Source: Brevundimonas aurantiaca
GTDB taxonomy: Bacteria > Pseudomonadota > Alphaproteobacteria > Caulobacterales > Caulobacteraceae
Reading direction: 5' to 3'
DNA: 64,000 nucleotides
NCBI RefSeq assembly: GCF_014199955.1
Contig: NZ_JACHOQ010000007.1
Coordinates: forward strand, 1-64,000
Shown here piece after piece: positions 57,717 through 64,000 of the stretch; the first letter of the stretch is position 1; the number at the start of each line of letters is the position of its first letter. A model generated the notes under the pieces. It searched no databases and was not told where the DNA came from. It saw nothing but the letters and a program-made list of their open reading frames with translations. Both the position numbers and the translations under genes were made by a program.

Positions 57717-58589
57717 TTATCGTCGTTCAAACACCTCGACGCCGATCTCGCCGTCCGGCGTCAGCCAGGCGTGTTTCATTCCCTGGCTGTTGAAAGGGGC
57801 GGCGATGTTTCCGGCGGCGTCAAGGGCGATCAGGCCGCCGTCGCCGCCCATCTGGCCGATCTCGTCGATGACGGCCTGGGTCGCATCGGCCAGCGACTGA
57901 CCGGCGGCGACACGCCAGGCGACCTGGGCGGCGGCGGCGACGCGGATGAAATATTCGCCCTGGCCGGTGCAGGAGGTCGCGGCGTGGCCGTCGGCCCAGG
58001 TTCCGGCGGCGGGGATGGGGGTGTCGCCGGCGCGGCCCGGCATCTTGCCGAAGACCCCGGCGGTCGAGGTGGCGGCGGCCAGGCGGCCGGCGGCGTCCAG
58101 CACGCAAGCGCCGACGGTGCCGTGGCTGAGGGTTCCGGGCGGATGATTGTCCTCGCCCTGGCCGGCGCCCGTGTACCAGGCGGCCTCGTCGGCGACGGGC
58201 TCCAGCCCCTGATCCTGGGCGAACAGGGCCGCGCCCTCGCCCACCAGCATGACGTGGGGGGTGCGCTCCATCACGGCGCGGGCGGCGACGACAGGGTTGC
58301 GAAAGCCCTGGAGGGCGGCGACGGACCCGGCCCGTTTCGTCGATCCGTCCATCAGGCTGGCGTCCAGCTCATAGGCGCCGGCCAGATTGGGCGAGGCGCC
58401 CTTGCCGGCGACATAGAGGCCGGAATCCTCCAGCATGACGACGGCGGCCGTGGCGACGTCCAGGGCGCTTTCGCCCGCGTCCAGACGCGGCTTCATGGCC
58501 TCGACCACCTGGCGCATGTGGGCGATTTCGGCGTCATAGTTGCGTTCGCGCCGGGCGCCGGCGCCGCCGTGGAGGATGAGGGCGGTCAT
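57717..58589 (-). CDS. iaaA: Isoaspartyl peptidase/L-asparaginase (plant type)
   Basis: A 290-residue Ntn-hydrolase. The autocleavage site and nucleophile are in HGTVGACVLD (Thr about 158). Other family parts are LHGGAG at the N-terminus, GKGASPNLAGAYELDASLMDG in two halves and CTGQGEYFIR. It removes isoaspartyl residues from peptides. Divergent from the quinone oxidoreductase-like gene. Confidence 0.93.
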   Translation of the reverse strand: MTALILHGGAGARRERNYDAEIAHMRQVVEAMKPRLDAGESALDVATAAVVMLEDSGLYVAGKGASPNLAGAYELDASLMDGSTKRAGSVAALQGFRNPVVAARAVMERTPHVMLVGEGAALFAQDQGLEPVADEAAWYTGAGQGEDNHPPGTLSHGTVGACVLDAAGRLAAATSTAGVFGKMPGRAGDTPIPAAGTWADGHAATSCTGQGEYFIRVAAAAQVAWRVAAGQSLADATQAVIDEIGQMGGDGGLIALDAAGNIAAPFNSQGMKHAWLTPDGEIGVEVFERR

Positions 58590-58730
58590 GTCGTCTTCCT
58601 GAGCCTGTCTCTGTCGCCTCTTTCAATCGGGCGTGGCGCTCTTTAGCGTCGGGATGAAGGCCGCGCCATGTCGGTCGAACACAAGCGGGCCTCAAGTCGC
58701 GCTAAGCGCGGTAGGCCCAAGGGAGGAATA

Positions 58731-59732
58731 ATGCGCGCAGTTCTGTCCAAGGCCGCCGGTGGTCCCGAAACTCTCGTGGTCGAAGACGTGCTCGATCCGA
58801 CACCCAAGGCGGGCGAAGTGGTCATCGAGGTCAAGGCCGTGGGGATCAACTATCCCGATACGTTGATCATCGAGGACAAATACCAGTTCCGCCCCGAACG
58901 GCCCTTTTCGCCCGGCGCTGAGGTGGCGGGCGTGGTCGAGGCGGTGGGCGAGGGCGTCAAGGGCGTGGCCAAGGGCGACCGGGTCATCGCCGTGCCCGGC
59001 TGGGGCGGGCTGGTGGAACGGCTGGCGGTCAGGGCCGAGACGGTCATTCCCATGCCCGAGGCCATGAGCTTCGAGGAGGCGGCGGCCCTGATCATGACCT
59101 ACGGCACCAGCTATTACGCCCTGAAGGACCGGGCGCAGCTGAAGCCGGGCGAGACCCTGCTGGTGCTGGGCGCCGCAGGCGGCGTCGGCGCCGCCGCCGT
59201 GGAGCTGGGCAAGGCCATGGGCGCCCGCGTGGTCGCCGCCGCCTCGACCAATGACAAGGTCGAGTTCGCCCTGGCGCTGGGGGCCGACAACGGCCTGATC
59301 TATCCGACCGGGCCGATGGACAAGGCGGCGCAGAAGGAACTGTCGGGCGAGTTCAAGCTGGCGACCGGCCGCGACGGCGCGGACGTGGTTTACGACGCGG
59401 TCGGCGGCGATTACGCCGATCCGGCGCTCAGGGCCATGGACTGGAACGGGCGCTATCTGGTCGTCGGCTTCCCGGCGGGCATCCCGGCCCTGCCGCTGAA
59501 CCTGACCCTGTTGAAATCGGTGTCGGTGATCGGGGTCTTCTGGGGCGCGGCCGTGGCGCGCGATCCCAAGGGCCACGCCGCCAACATGGCCGAACTGATG
59601 CAGATGTACGCCGAGGGCAAGATCAAGCCGCGCGTGTCTAAGACCTTCCCGCTGGAGAAGGCGGGGGCGGCGATCGCGGCCCTGGGCGACCGGCAGGCCC
59701 TGGGCAAGATCGTGGTGACGGTGGGGGATTAG
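58731..59732 (+). CDS. NADPH:quinone oxidoreductase-like MDR enzyme
   Basis: A 333-residue zinc-independent medium-chain reductase. It has an N-terminal GroES-like domain (about residues 1-120) and a Rossmann domain with LGAAGGVGAAAVELG (about 145-160) and DGADVVYDAVGG. No zinc ligands are seen. The ATG at 58731 has GGGAGGA upstream; an in-frame start at 58668 lacks one. Confidence 0.92.
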   Translation: MRAVLSKAAGGPETLVVEDVLDPTPKAGEVVIEVKAVGINYPDTLIIEDKYQFRPERPFSPGAEVAGVVEAVGEGVKGVAKGDRVIAVPGWGGLVERLAVRAETVIPMPEAMSFEEAAALIMTYGTSYYALKDRAQLKPGETLLVLGAAGGVGAAAVELGKAMGARVVAAASTNDKVEFALALGADNGLIYPTGPMDKAAQKELSGEFKLATGRDGADVVYDAVGGDYADPALRAMDWNGRYLVVGFPAGIPALPLNLTLLKSVSVIGVFWGAAVARDPKGHAANMAELMQMYAEGKIKPRVSKTFPLEKAGAAIAALGDRQALGKIVVTVGD

Positions 59733-59736
59733 GTTT

Positions 59737-59884
59737 CCTTCTCCCCTTGCGGGAGAAGGTGGCCCGAAGGGCCGGATGAGGGGTTTGAGCGAAACGGCTA
59801 TGCCGGCGCGACCCCTCGCCCGACCGCGCCAGGACGACGGCTGCGCCGCCGTGCGCGGTCTCCCTCTCCCGCAGGGGGAGAGGG
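59737..59884. repeat. Hairpin-bounded intergenic repeat element
   Basis: The left end is CCTTCTCCC/GGGAGAAGG with a CTTGC loop, followed by GGTGGCCCGAAGGGCC; the right end is CCCTCTCCC/GGGGGAGAGGG. The total of 148 bases and the layout match the element at 54616-54754, though the inner sequence differs. It lies between convergent genes. Confidence 0.7.
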
Positions 59885-59890
59885 GTGTGC

Positions 59891-60289
59891 CTATTTCCCC
59901 CTCAGCCGCTCCACCGCCTCTTCCGCCTGGTCGCGGTGGCGGCGCTTGATGTTGGCGCCCAGGGTGGCGATCAGGGCGGCGATGACCGCCGCGTCGTCGG
60001 TGTAGCCTATGCCGGCGAACAGGTCGGGAATGGCGTCCACCGGCATGACGAAATAGGCCAGGGCGGCGAAGATCATTCCCTTGGCCGGAAGAGGGGTCTG
60101 GGGATCGCGGGCGGCGTACCAGGCGGCCAGGGCCTGATCCGCGAAGGGGATGCGGGCCGCCGTGCGCTGGATCTTGGGCCAGAAGCCGCGCGTCACCCGC
60201 GCCTCATTGACCTTCACCACGGTCGGGACCAGGGCCTTTTTCGGGTCCAGGGCGTCTTCGGGCGAGACGGGTTTGGCTTTGGCGGTCAT
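59891..60289 (-). CDS. DUF1232 (YkvA-like) protein
   Basis: A 132-residue protein with the DUF1232 core: LPAKGMIFAALAYFVMPVDAIPD in two parts and the GYTDDAAVI segment (about residues 70-110). Probably a membrane-associated protein of unknown function. Convergent with the MDR gene across the repeat element. Confidence 0.87.
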   Translation of the reverse strand: MTAKAKPVSPEDALDPKKALVPTVVKVNEARVTRGFWPKIQRTAARIPFADQALAAWYAARDPQTPLPAKGMIFAALAYFVMPVDAIPDLFAGIGYTDDAAVIAALIATLGANIKRRHRDQAEEAVERLRGK

Positions 60290-60344
60290 GGCCGCTAAAT
60301 CCTCAAACGAAACTCAGGTTCATTACAACATAGGAAAGACCGAG

Positions 60345-61127
60345 ATGAAACTCGACAGCAGCATCGCCGCCGTGGTCACGGGCGGGGCGTCCGGCCTCGG
60401 CGAAGGCACGGCCCGCGCCATCGCCGCCACGGGCGCCAAGGTGGCCCTGTTCGATCTGAACGCCGAGAAGGGCGAGGCCATTGCCGCCGAGATCGGCGGC
60501 GTCTTCTGCCAGGTGGACGTGACCGACGACGCCTCGGTGGCCGCCGCCTTCGAAAAGGCGCGCGCCGCCCACGGCCAGGAGCGGCTGACCGTCAACTGCG
60601 CGGGCATCGCCACCGGCATGAAGACCGTCTCGCGCAAGAAGGACACCGGCGAGATCAAGGCCCACGACATGGCCCAGTTCGAACGCACCGTGCGGGTCAA
60701 TCTGTTCGGCACCTTCCGCGTCCTGTCGCAGTCGGCGGCGGGCATGGTGACCCTGGAGCCCATGGCGGACGGCGAGCGCGGCCTGATCGTCAACACCGCC
60801 TCGGTGGCGGCCCAGGACGGCCAGATCGGCCAGGCGGCCTATTCGGCCTCCAAGGGCGGGGTCTACGCCATGACCCTGCCGATCGCGCGCGACCTGGCCC
60901 AGGAAGGGGTGCGCTGCAACACCATCCTGCCCGGCATCATGTGGACGCCGATGATGGCCGGCATGGACCAGAAGATTCAGGACGCCCTGGCCGCCGCCAT
61001 CCCCTTCCCCAGCCGTCTGGGCACGCCCGCCGACTACGCCTCCCTGGTGCTGGAGCTGGCGCGCAACGTCTATATCAACGGGGAGTGCATCCGCCTGGAC
61101 GGGGCCATTCGACTGGCGCCGCGCTGA
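60345..61127 (+). CDS. SDR-family 3-hydroxyacyl-CoA dehydrogenase-like oxidoreductase
   Basis: A 260-residue classical SDR with TGGASGLG at the nucleotide site (12-19), NCAG (84-87) and the active-site Tyr166-Lys170 in YSASK. It is similar to type 2 3-hydroxyacyl-CoA dehydrogenases (HSD10-like), which oxidise hydroxyacyl-CoA in fatty-acid or branched-chain catabolism. The ATG at 60345 has AGGAAAG about 9 bases upstream. Confidence 0.9.
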   Translation: MKLDSSIAAVVTGGASGLGEGTARAIAATGAKVALFDLNAEKGEAIAAEIGGVFCQVDVTDDASVAAAFEKARAAHGQERLTVNCAGIATGMKTVSRKKDTGEIKAHDMAQFERTVRVNLFGTFRVLSQSAAGMVTLEPMADGERGLIVNTASVAAQDGQIGQAAYSASKGGVYAMTLPIARDLAQEGVRCNTILPGIMWTPMMAGMDQKIQDALAAAIPFPSRLGTPADYASLVLELARNVYINGECIRLDGAIRLAPR

Positions 61128-61128
61128 C

Positions 61129-61242
61129 GCGCGGAAGGGCGCTATCGCTCGCCGCGCGGCGGCTCGCTGCTTGAGCGCGGAAGGGCGCTACGCTCGCGAC
61201 GCTTTCCCGCCTTCGCGGGAATGACGAGGCTCGCTGCTTGAG
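61129..61242. repeat. Composite direct repeats before tRNA-Gly
   Basis: GCGCGGAAGGGCGCTA occurs at 61129-61144 and 61175-61190; GGCTCGCTGCTTGAG occurs at 61161-61175 and 61228-61242. The two units alternate, so the stretch is a duplicated element, the second copy carrying an inserted palindrome (CCCGCCTTCGCGGG). No gene reads through it. Confidence 0.75.
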
Positions 61243-61312
61243 GGCGAAGGGGCTCCGGCCGCGATCAAAAGGCGGTCTCTCGGCCTCAAGCAGCACGAAG
61301 TGCGATAGGCCG

Positions 61313-61341
61313 AAAAAAAGGGTTGCGGTCCGCCGCAACCC
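61313..61341 (-). terminator. Minus-strand intrinsic terminator
   Basis: A 9-bp stem (GGGTTGCGG with CCGCAACCC, loop of 4) at 61320-61341, with a run of seven A at 61313-61319 that becomes a T tract on the minus strand. It would stop leftward transcripts, for example from the DUF3429 gene. It overlaps a possible tRNA promoter. Confidence 0.6.
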
Positions 61342-61352
61342 TCCGCTATACG
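61323..61352 (+). promoter_or_regulatory. Possible tRNA-Gly promoter
   Basis: TTGCGG (61323-61328), an 18-base spacer, then TATACG (61347-61352; context GCTATAC, near the alphaproteobacterial -10 form). The distance to the tRNA start is about 41 bases. Matched by eye only. Confidence 0.35.
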
Positions 61353-61393
61353 CCCCCTCCTCGACGGGGCGCACACGCGGCGCCTTACGGATT

Positions 61394-61468
61394 GCGGGCG
61401 TAGCTCAGGGGTAGAGCACAACCTTGCCAAGGTTGGGGTCGGGCGTTCGAATCGCCTCGCCCGCTCCA
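61394..61468 (+). tRNA. tRNA-Gly (anticodon GCC)
   Basis: A complete cloverleaf: acceptor GCGGGCG paired with CGCCCGC, D arm with GCTCAGGGGTAGAGC, anticodon stem CAACC/GGTTG around the loop TTGCCAA (anticodon GCC), T arm GGGCG-TTCGAAT-CGCCT. Discriminator T and encoded CCA. Terminator follows within 12 bases. Confidence 0.97.
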
Positions 61469-61479
61469 TGTCGGGATGC

Positions 61480-61520
61480 AAAATCAGGGGCCTGTCGTTC
61501 TCGGCAGGCCCCGATTTTTT
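61480..61520 (+). terminator. Rho-independent terminator after tRNA-Gly
   Basis: The stem GGGGCCTG/CAGGCCCC (61487-61494 with 61505-61512), a 10-base loop, then GATTTTTT. The flanking AAAATC/GATTTT extends the pairing with one unpaired base, so it may work in both directions. Confidence 0.9.
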
Positions 61521-61540
61521 GCCTGAAACCCAGCGATGTC

Positions 61541-62002
61541 TCAGAGCAGGGCGGCCGCCAGCGTCAGGGCGCCGAGGCCCAGAGACAAGGGTAGCCGCAG
61601 CCCCAGCCAACCCTCGGGCGTCAGGCCTAAGGCCTTCAGCCGGACATCGACCAGGACGCTGAGGGCGATGAAGCCGCCCAGCAGGCCCAGCGACAGTCGG
61701 AGATCGCTCTCGCCCGCCGCGAGGGGCCAGGCCGCAGCCAGGGCCAGCAGCGACGGAAGCACCGCCACGCTCCAGACCCAGGCCGGGGCCTTGCCGCGCG
61801 CGGCCGTCGCCAGGCCCCACCAGACCCCGCCCAGGAAGCTGAAGATCAGGGCGGCGTAACCAAAGGCCAAACCCAGGGCCAGGGGGCGCAGTTCGGCCCC
61901 GCCGCCGACCAGCAGGGCGACCGCCGCCGCCTGGGGCAGCAGGCCCGAGAAGCCCAGCAGGCGGGCGAGGGAGGGAAGGCGGGCGGGGGCGTTCGTGTCC
62001 AT
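61541..62002 (-). CDS. DUF3429 family membrane protein
   Basis: A 153-residue integral membrane protein with five hydrophobic segments and the DUF3429 hallmark GFSGLLP near the N-terminus and ALIFSFLGGVWWGLA (about residues 50-65). Function unknown. The start at 62002 was chosen inside a much longer compositional frame because upstream residues read as the antisense of the photolyase and DUF393 genes. Confidence 0.85.
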   Translation of the reverse strand: MDTNAPARLPSLARLLGFSGLLPQAAAVALLVGGGAELRPLALGLAFGYAALIFSFLGGVWWGLATAARGKAPAWVWSVAVLPSLLALAAAWPLAAGESDLRLSLGLLGGFIALSVLVDVRLKALGLTPEGWLGLRLPLSLGLGALTLAAALL

Positions 62003-62149
62003 CTCGATCCGGCGTCTGTGCGGGGAGGCAAATCCGATCCCCGGCGCCGGTTCGTATATCACGATCACCGCGCGCCGCGCCTTCCGGAAGCTCTCCTCCC
62101 CGATGATCCGACGTTCAGCCCGCCCCGCGCCCTGTTCTGAACCGAGCCG

Positions 62150-62506
62150 ATGAGCCGGCTGGTCGTCTGGCACGACGGGGCCTGCCCCCTGTGCCGCCGC
62201 GAGATCGCCCTGATGCGACGGCTGGACCGGCGCGGCGCCATCGAATTCGTCGATGTGGCGGGCGACGGGGATGTCGCCTGCCCGCTGGATCGCGAGACCC
62301 TGCTGGCCCGGTTTCATGCGCGCGAGGACGGGCGGATCCTGTCGGGGGCGGCGGCCTTCGCGGCCATGTGGCGGGCCATTCCCCTGTTGCGGCCCCTGGG
62401 CCTCGCGGCGCGGTCGCCGGTTGTGCTGGCGGGGCTGGAGGCGGCCTATCGCCTGTTTCTGATGGTGCGGCCCCGACTTCAGGCCCTGGCGCGAAGGGCG
62501 GGTTGA
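62150..62506 (+). CDS. DCC-family thiol-disulfide oxidoreductase-like protein (DUF393)
   Basis: A 118-residue protein with the family motif DGACPLCRREI (residues 9-19, CxxC) and a C-terminal RPLGLAARSPVVLAGLEAAY region. It is of thioredoxin-like fold. It lies 3 bases upstream of the photolyase gene, a pairing that suggests co-transcription. Confidence 0.9.
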   Translation: MSRLVVWHDGACPLCRREIALMRRLDRRGAIEFVDVAGDGDVACPLDRETLLARFHAREDGRILSGAAAFAAMWRAIPLLRPLGLAARSPVVLAGLEAAYRLFLMVRPRLQALARRAG

Positions 62507-62509
62507 GCC

Positions 62510-64000
62510 ATGGCGGTTCTGAGACTGGTGCTGGGCGATCAGCTTTCGGGCGGCCTGACCGCCCTGGAGGGGCTGGATCCCGCCGCGGACACGGTGCTGA
62601 TGGCCGAGGTGCGCGACGAGGCGACCTATGTCCGCCATCACAAGCAGAAGATCGCCCTGGTCTTCGCCGCCATGCGGAACCACGCCGAACGGCTGAGGGC
62701 TCGGGGCGTGCGGGTGCGCTATGTGGCGATCGACGATCCGGACAACAGCGGCTCCATCACGGGCGAACTGGCGCGGGCCCTGGCGGCGGGCGTCTATGAC
62801 CGCGCCGTCCTGACCGAATGCGGGGAATGGCGCCTGGCCGAACATCTGGCGGCCTTCGCCGAAGGGGCGGGCCTGCCCGTGGAGATCCGCGAGGACCGGC
62901 GGTTCATCTGTTCCCACGACCGGTTCCGACGCTGGGCCTCGGGCAAGTCGCAGCTGCGGATGGAGTTCTTCTATCGCGAGATGCGGCGCGCGACCGGTCT
63001 GCTGATGGACGGCGATCAGCCGGAGGGCGGGCGCTGGAACTATGACGCCGAGAACCGCAAGAAGGCGCCGCGCGGGGTGAAGCCGCCCCAACGGCTGCGC
63101 ATCACGCCCAACGCCATAGCCCAGGGGGCCATGGCGGACGTCGCCTGCCTGTTTCCCGATCATTTCGGCGCCCTGCACGACTTCGGCTGGCCGACGACGG
63201 CCGAGGAGGCCGAGACGGTTCTGGAGGATTTCCTGGCGAACATCCTGCCCGGCTTCGGCGACTGGCAGGACGCCATGGCGGAGGATCAGCCGTGGATGTG
63301 GCACGGGCTGATCTCGACGTCGTTGAACCTGGGCCTGCTTGATCCGGTGGACGTCTGCCGCCGGGCCGAGGCGGTCTATCGCGCCGGACGGGCGCCGTTG
63401 AACGCGGTCGAGGGCTTCATCCGCCAGATCCTGGGCTGGCGGGAGTTCGTGCGCGGAATCTACTGGCTGAAGGCGCCCGAATATCGGGCAAGGAACTTCC
63501 TGGACGCGGACCGGAATCTGCCCTGGTTCTACTGGTCGGGCGAAACCGACATGGCCTGCGTGGCCGATGTGGTGAAGACGACGCGGGAGAACGCCTACGC
63601 CCACCATATCCAGCGGCTGATGGTGACGGGCAATCTGGCCTTGCTGCTGGGCGTGCATCCGGATGCGGTCGACGACTGGTATATGGCCGTCTACGCCGAC
63701 GCCTATGAGTGGGTGGAGATGCCCAATACACGGGGCATGGCCCTGTTCGCGGACGGCGGGATCGTGGGGTCCAAGCCCTATGCGGCGTCGGGGGCCTATA
63801 TCGACCGGATGAGCGACTACTGCGGCGGTTGTCGCTATGACGTGAAGAGCAAGAGCGGCGACGCGGCCTGCCCGTTCAACCGGCTGTACTGGGGCTTTCT
63901 GGAGCGCAATCGGGGACGGCTGAGGGACAATCCGCGCCTGGCCATGCCCTATCGGACCCTGGACGGTTTTGGGGAGGCGAGGCGGGCGGCCCTGGCGGCG
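62510..64000 (+). CDS. FeS-type bacterial (6-4) photolyase / cryptochrome (PhrB-like), 3' end cut
   Basis: An open frame of 497 codons that runs off the window, so probably only the last few residues are missing. It resembles the prokaryotic FeS-BCP photolyase group. Four cysteines that would hold the 4Fe-4S cluster are at positions 350, 438, 441 and 454 (TDMACVAD, YCGGC, AACPFN), the same numbers as in Agrobacterium PhrB. The N-terminal antenna domain (LVLGDQLS) is intact. It would repair (6-4) photoproducts with blue light and FAD. Confidence 0.93.
   Translation, partial: MAVLRLVLGDQLSGGLTALEGLDPAADTVLMAEVRDEATYVRHHKQKIALVFAAMRNHAERLRARGVRVRYVAIDDPDNSGSITGELARALAAGVYDRAVLTECGEWRLAEHLAAFAEGAGLPVEIREDRRFICSHDRFRRWASGKSQLRMEFFYREMRRATGLLMDGDQPEGGRWNYDAENRKKAPRGVKPPQRLRITPNAIAQGAMADVACLFPDHFGALHDFGWPTTAEEAETVLEDFLANILPGFGDWQDAMAEDQPWMWHGLISTSLNLGLLDPVDVCRRAEAVYRAGRAPLNAVEGFIRQILGWREFVRGIYWLKAPEYRARNFLDADRNLPWFYWSGETDMACVADVVKTTRENAYAHHIQRLMVTGNLALLLGVHPDAVDDWYMAVYADAYEWVEMPNTRGMALFADGGIVGSKPYAASGAYIDRMSDYCGGCRYDVKSKSGDAACPFNRLYWGFLERNRGRLRDNPRLAMPYRTLDGFGEARRAALAA

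Noticed and set aside
61541..63658. 705-codon minus-strand frame
   Set aside because: Only its C-terminal 153 codons (DUF3429) look real; the rest is antisense to the photolyase and DUF393 genes.

Overview
The window is chromosomal DNA of a high-GC alphaproteobacterium. It is most likely a member of the Caulobacteraceae of Brevundimonas type. The case rests on conserved alphaproteobacterial families (DUF2794, DUF6894, DUF6356, MmcB), an alphaproteobacterial SOS box (GTTC-N7-GTTC) in front of mmcB, a prokaryotic FeS photolyase, and strongly GC-biased codon use. No integrase, transposase, rRNA or CRISPR array was found. The assignment is inference from gene content, not a database match.

Left part (1-10240). 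The first 409 bases have a less GC-rich look and no convincing gene. They are followed by a minus-strand pair (DUF6894 protein and a Crp/Fnr regulator). Next comes a minus-strand nucleotide-sugar set: a guanylyltransferase fused to an AGE-fold isomerase, a GT4 glycosyltransferase, and a phosphomannomutase/phosphoglucomutase. An Lrp-type regulator and putA (proline to glutamate) are divergent.

Centre (10324-27898) is a surface-polysaccharide locus. It holds a methyltransferase, an ABC-type polysaccharide exporter (permease, KpsE-like inner-membrane protein, ATPase), an unknown protein translationally coupled to the ATPase, the complete dTDP-L-rhamnose pathway (rfbC, rfbB, rfbD, rfbA), an NAD-dependent epimerase, and a second methyltransferase. 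It also holds a 1701-residue multidomain protein (WsaF-like GT, tandem repeats, HAD-type region, second WsaF-like GT), a zinc-ribbon methyltransferase and a GT4 enzyme. Most of these genes are visibly less GC-rich than the flanks, while rfbBDA are as GC-rich as the chromosome, so the locus looks mosaic. The simplest model is synthesis of a rhamnose-containing glycan in the cytoplasm and export by an ABC transporter, possibly with methylation of the chain.

Right part (28055-64000) is mostly core chromosome: argB-HAD-dapD, hldE with a second AGE enzyme, thrS-yidD, an IscU-like scaffold, a TPR protein, leucyl aminopeptidase, an NlpC/P60 protein, a HigBA-like toxin-antitoxin pair beside SOS-controlled mmcB, a Tat-type carbonic-anhydrase-like protein, lipocalin, a soluble chemoreceptor, thpR, a Bax-inhibitor-1 protein, an HtrA protease, rlmN, a desaturase-like gene divergent from an ArsR regulator with paired operator-like repeats, a large M16 peptidase, isoaspartyl peptidase, oxidoreductases, tRNA-Gly(GCC), and a nearly complete FeS-type photolyase that runs off the end. 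Several intergenic repeats are present: a 9-bp minisatellite, two hairpin-bounded elements of about 140-150 bp, and a composite repeat before the tRNA.
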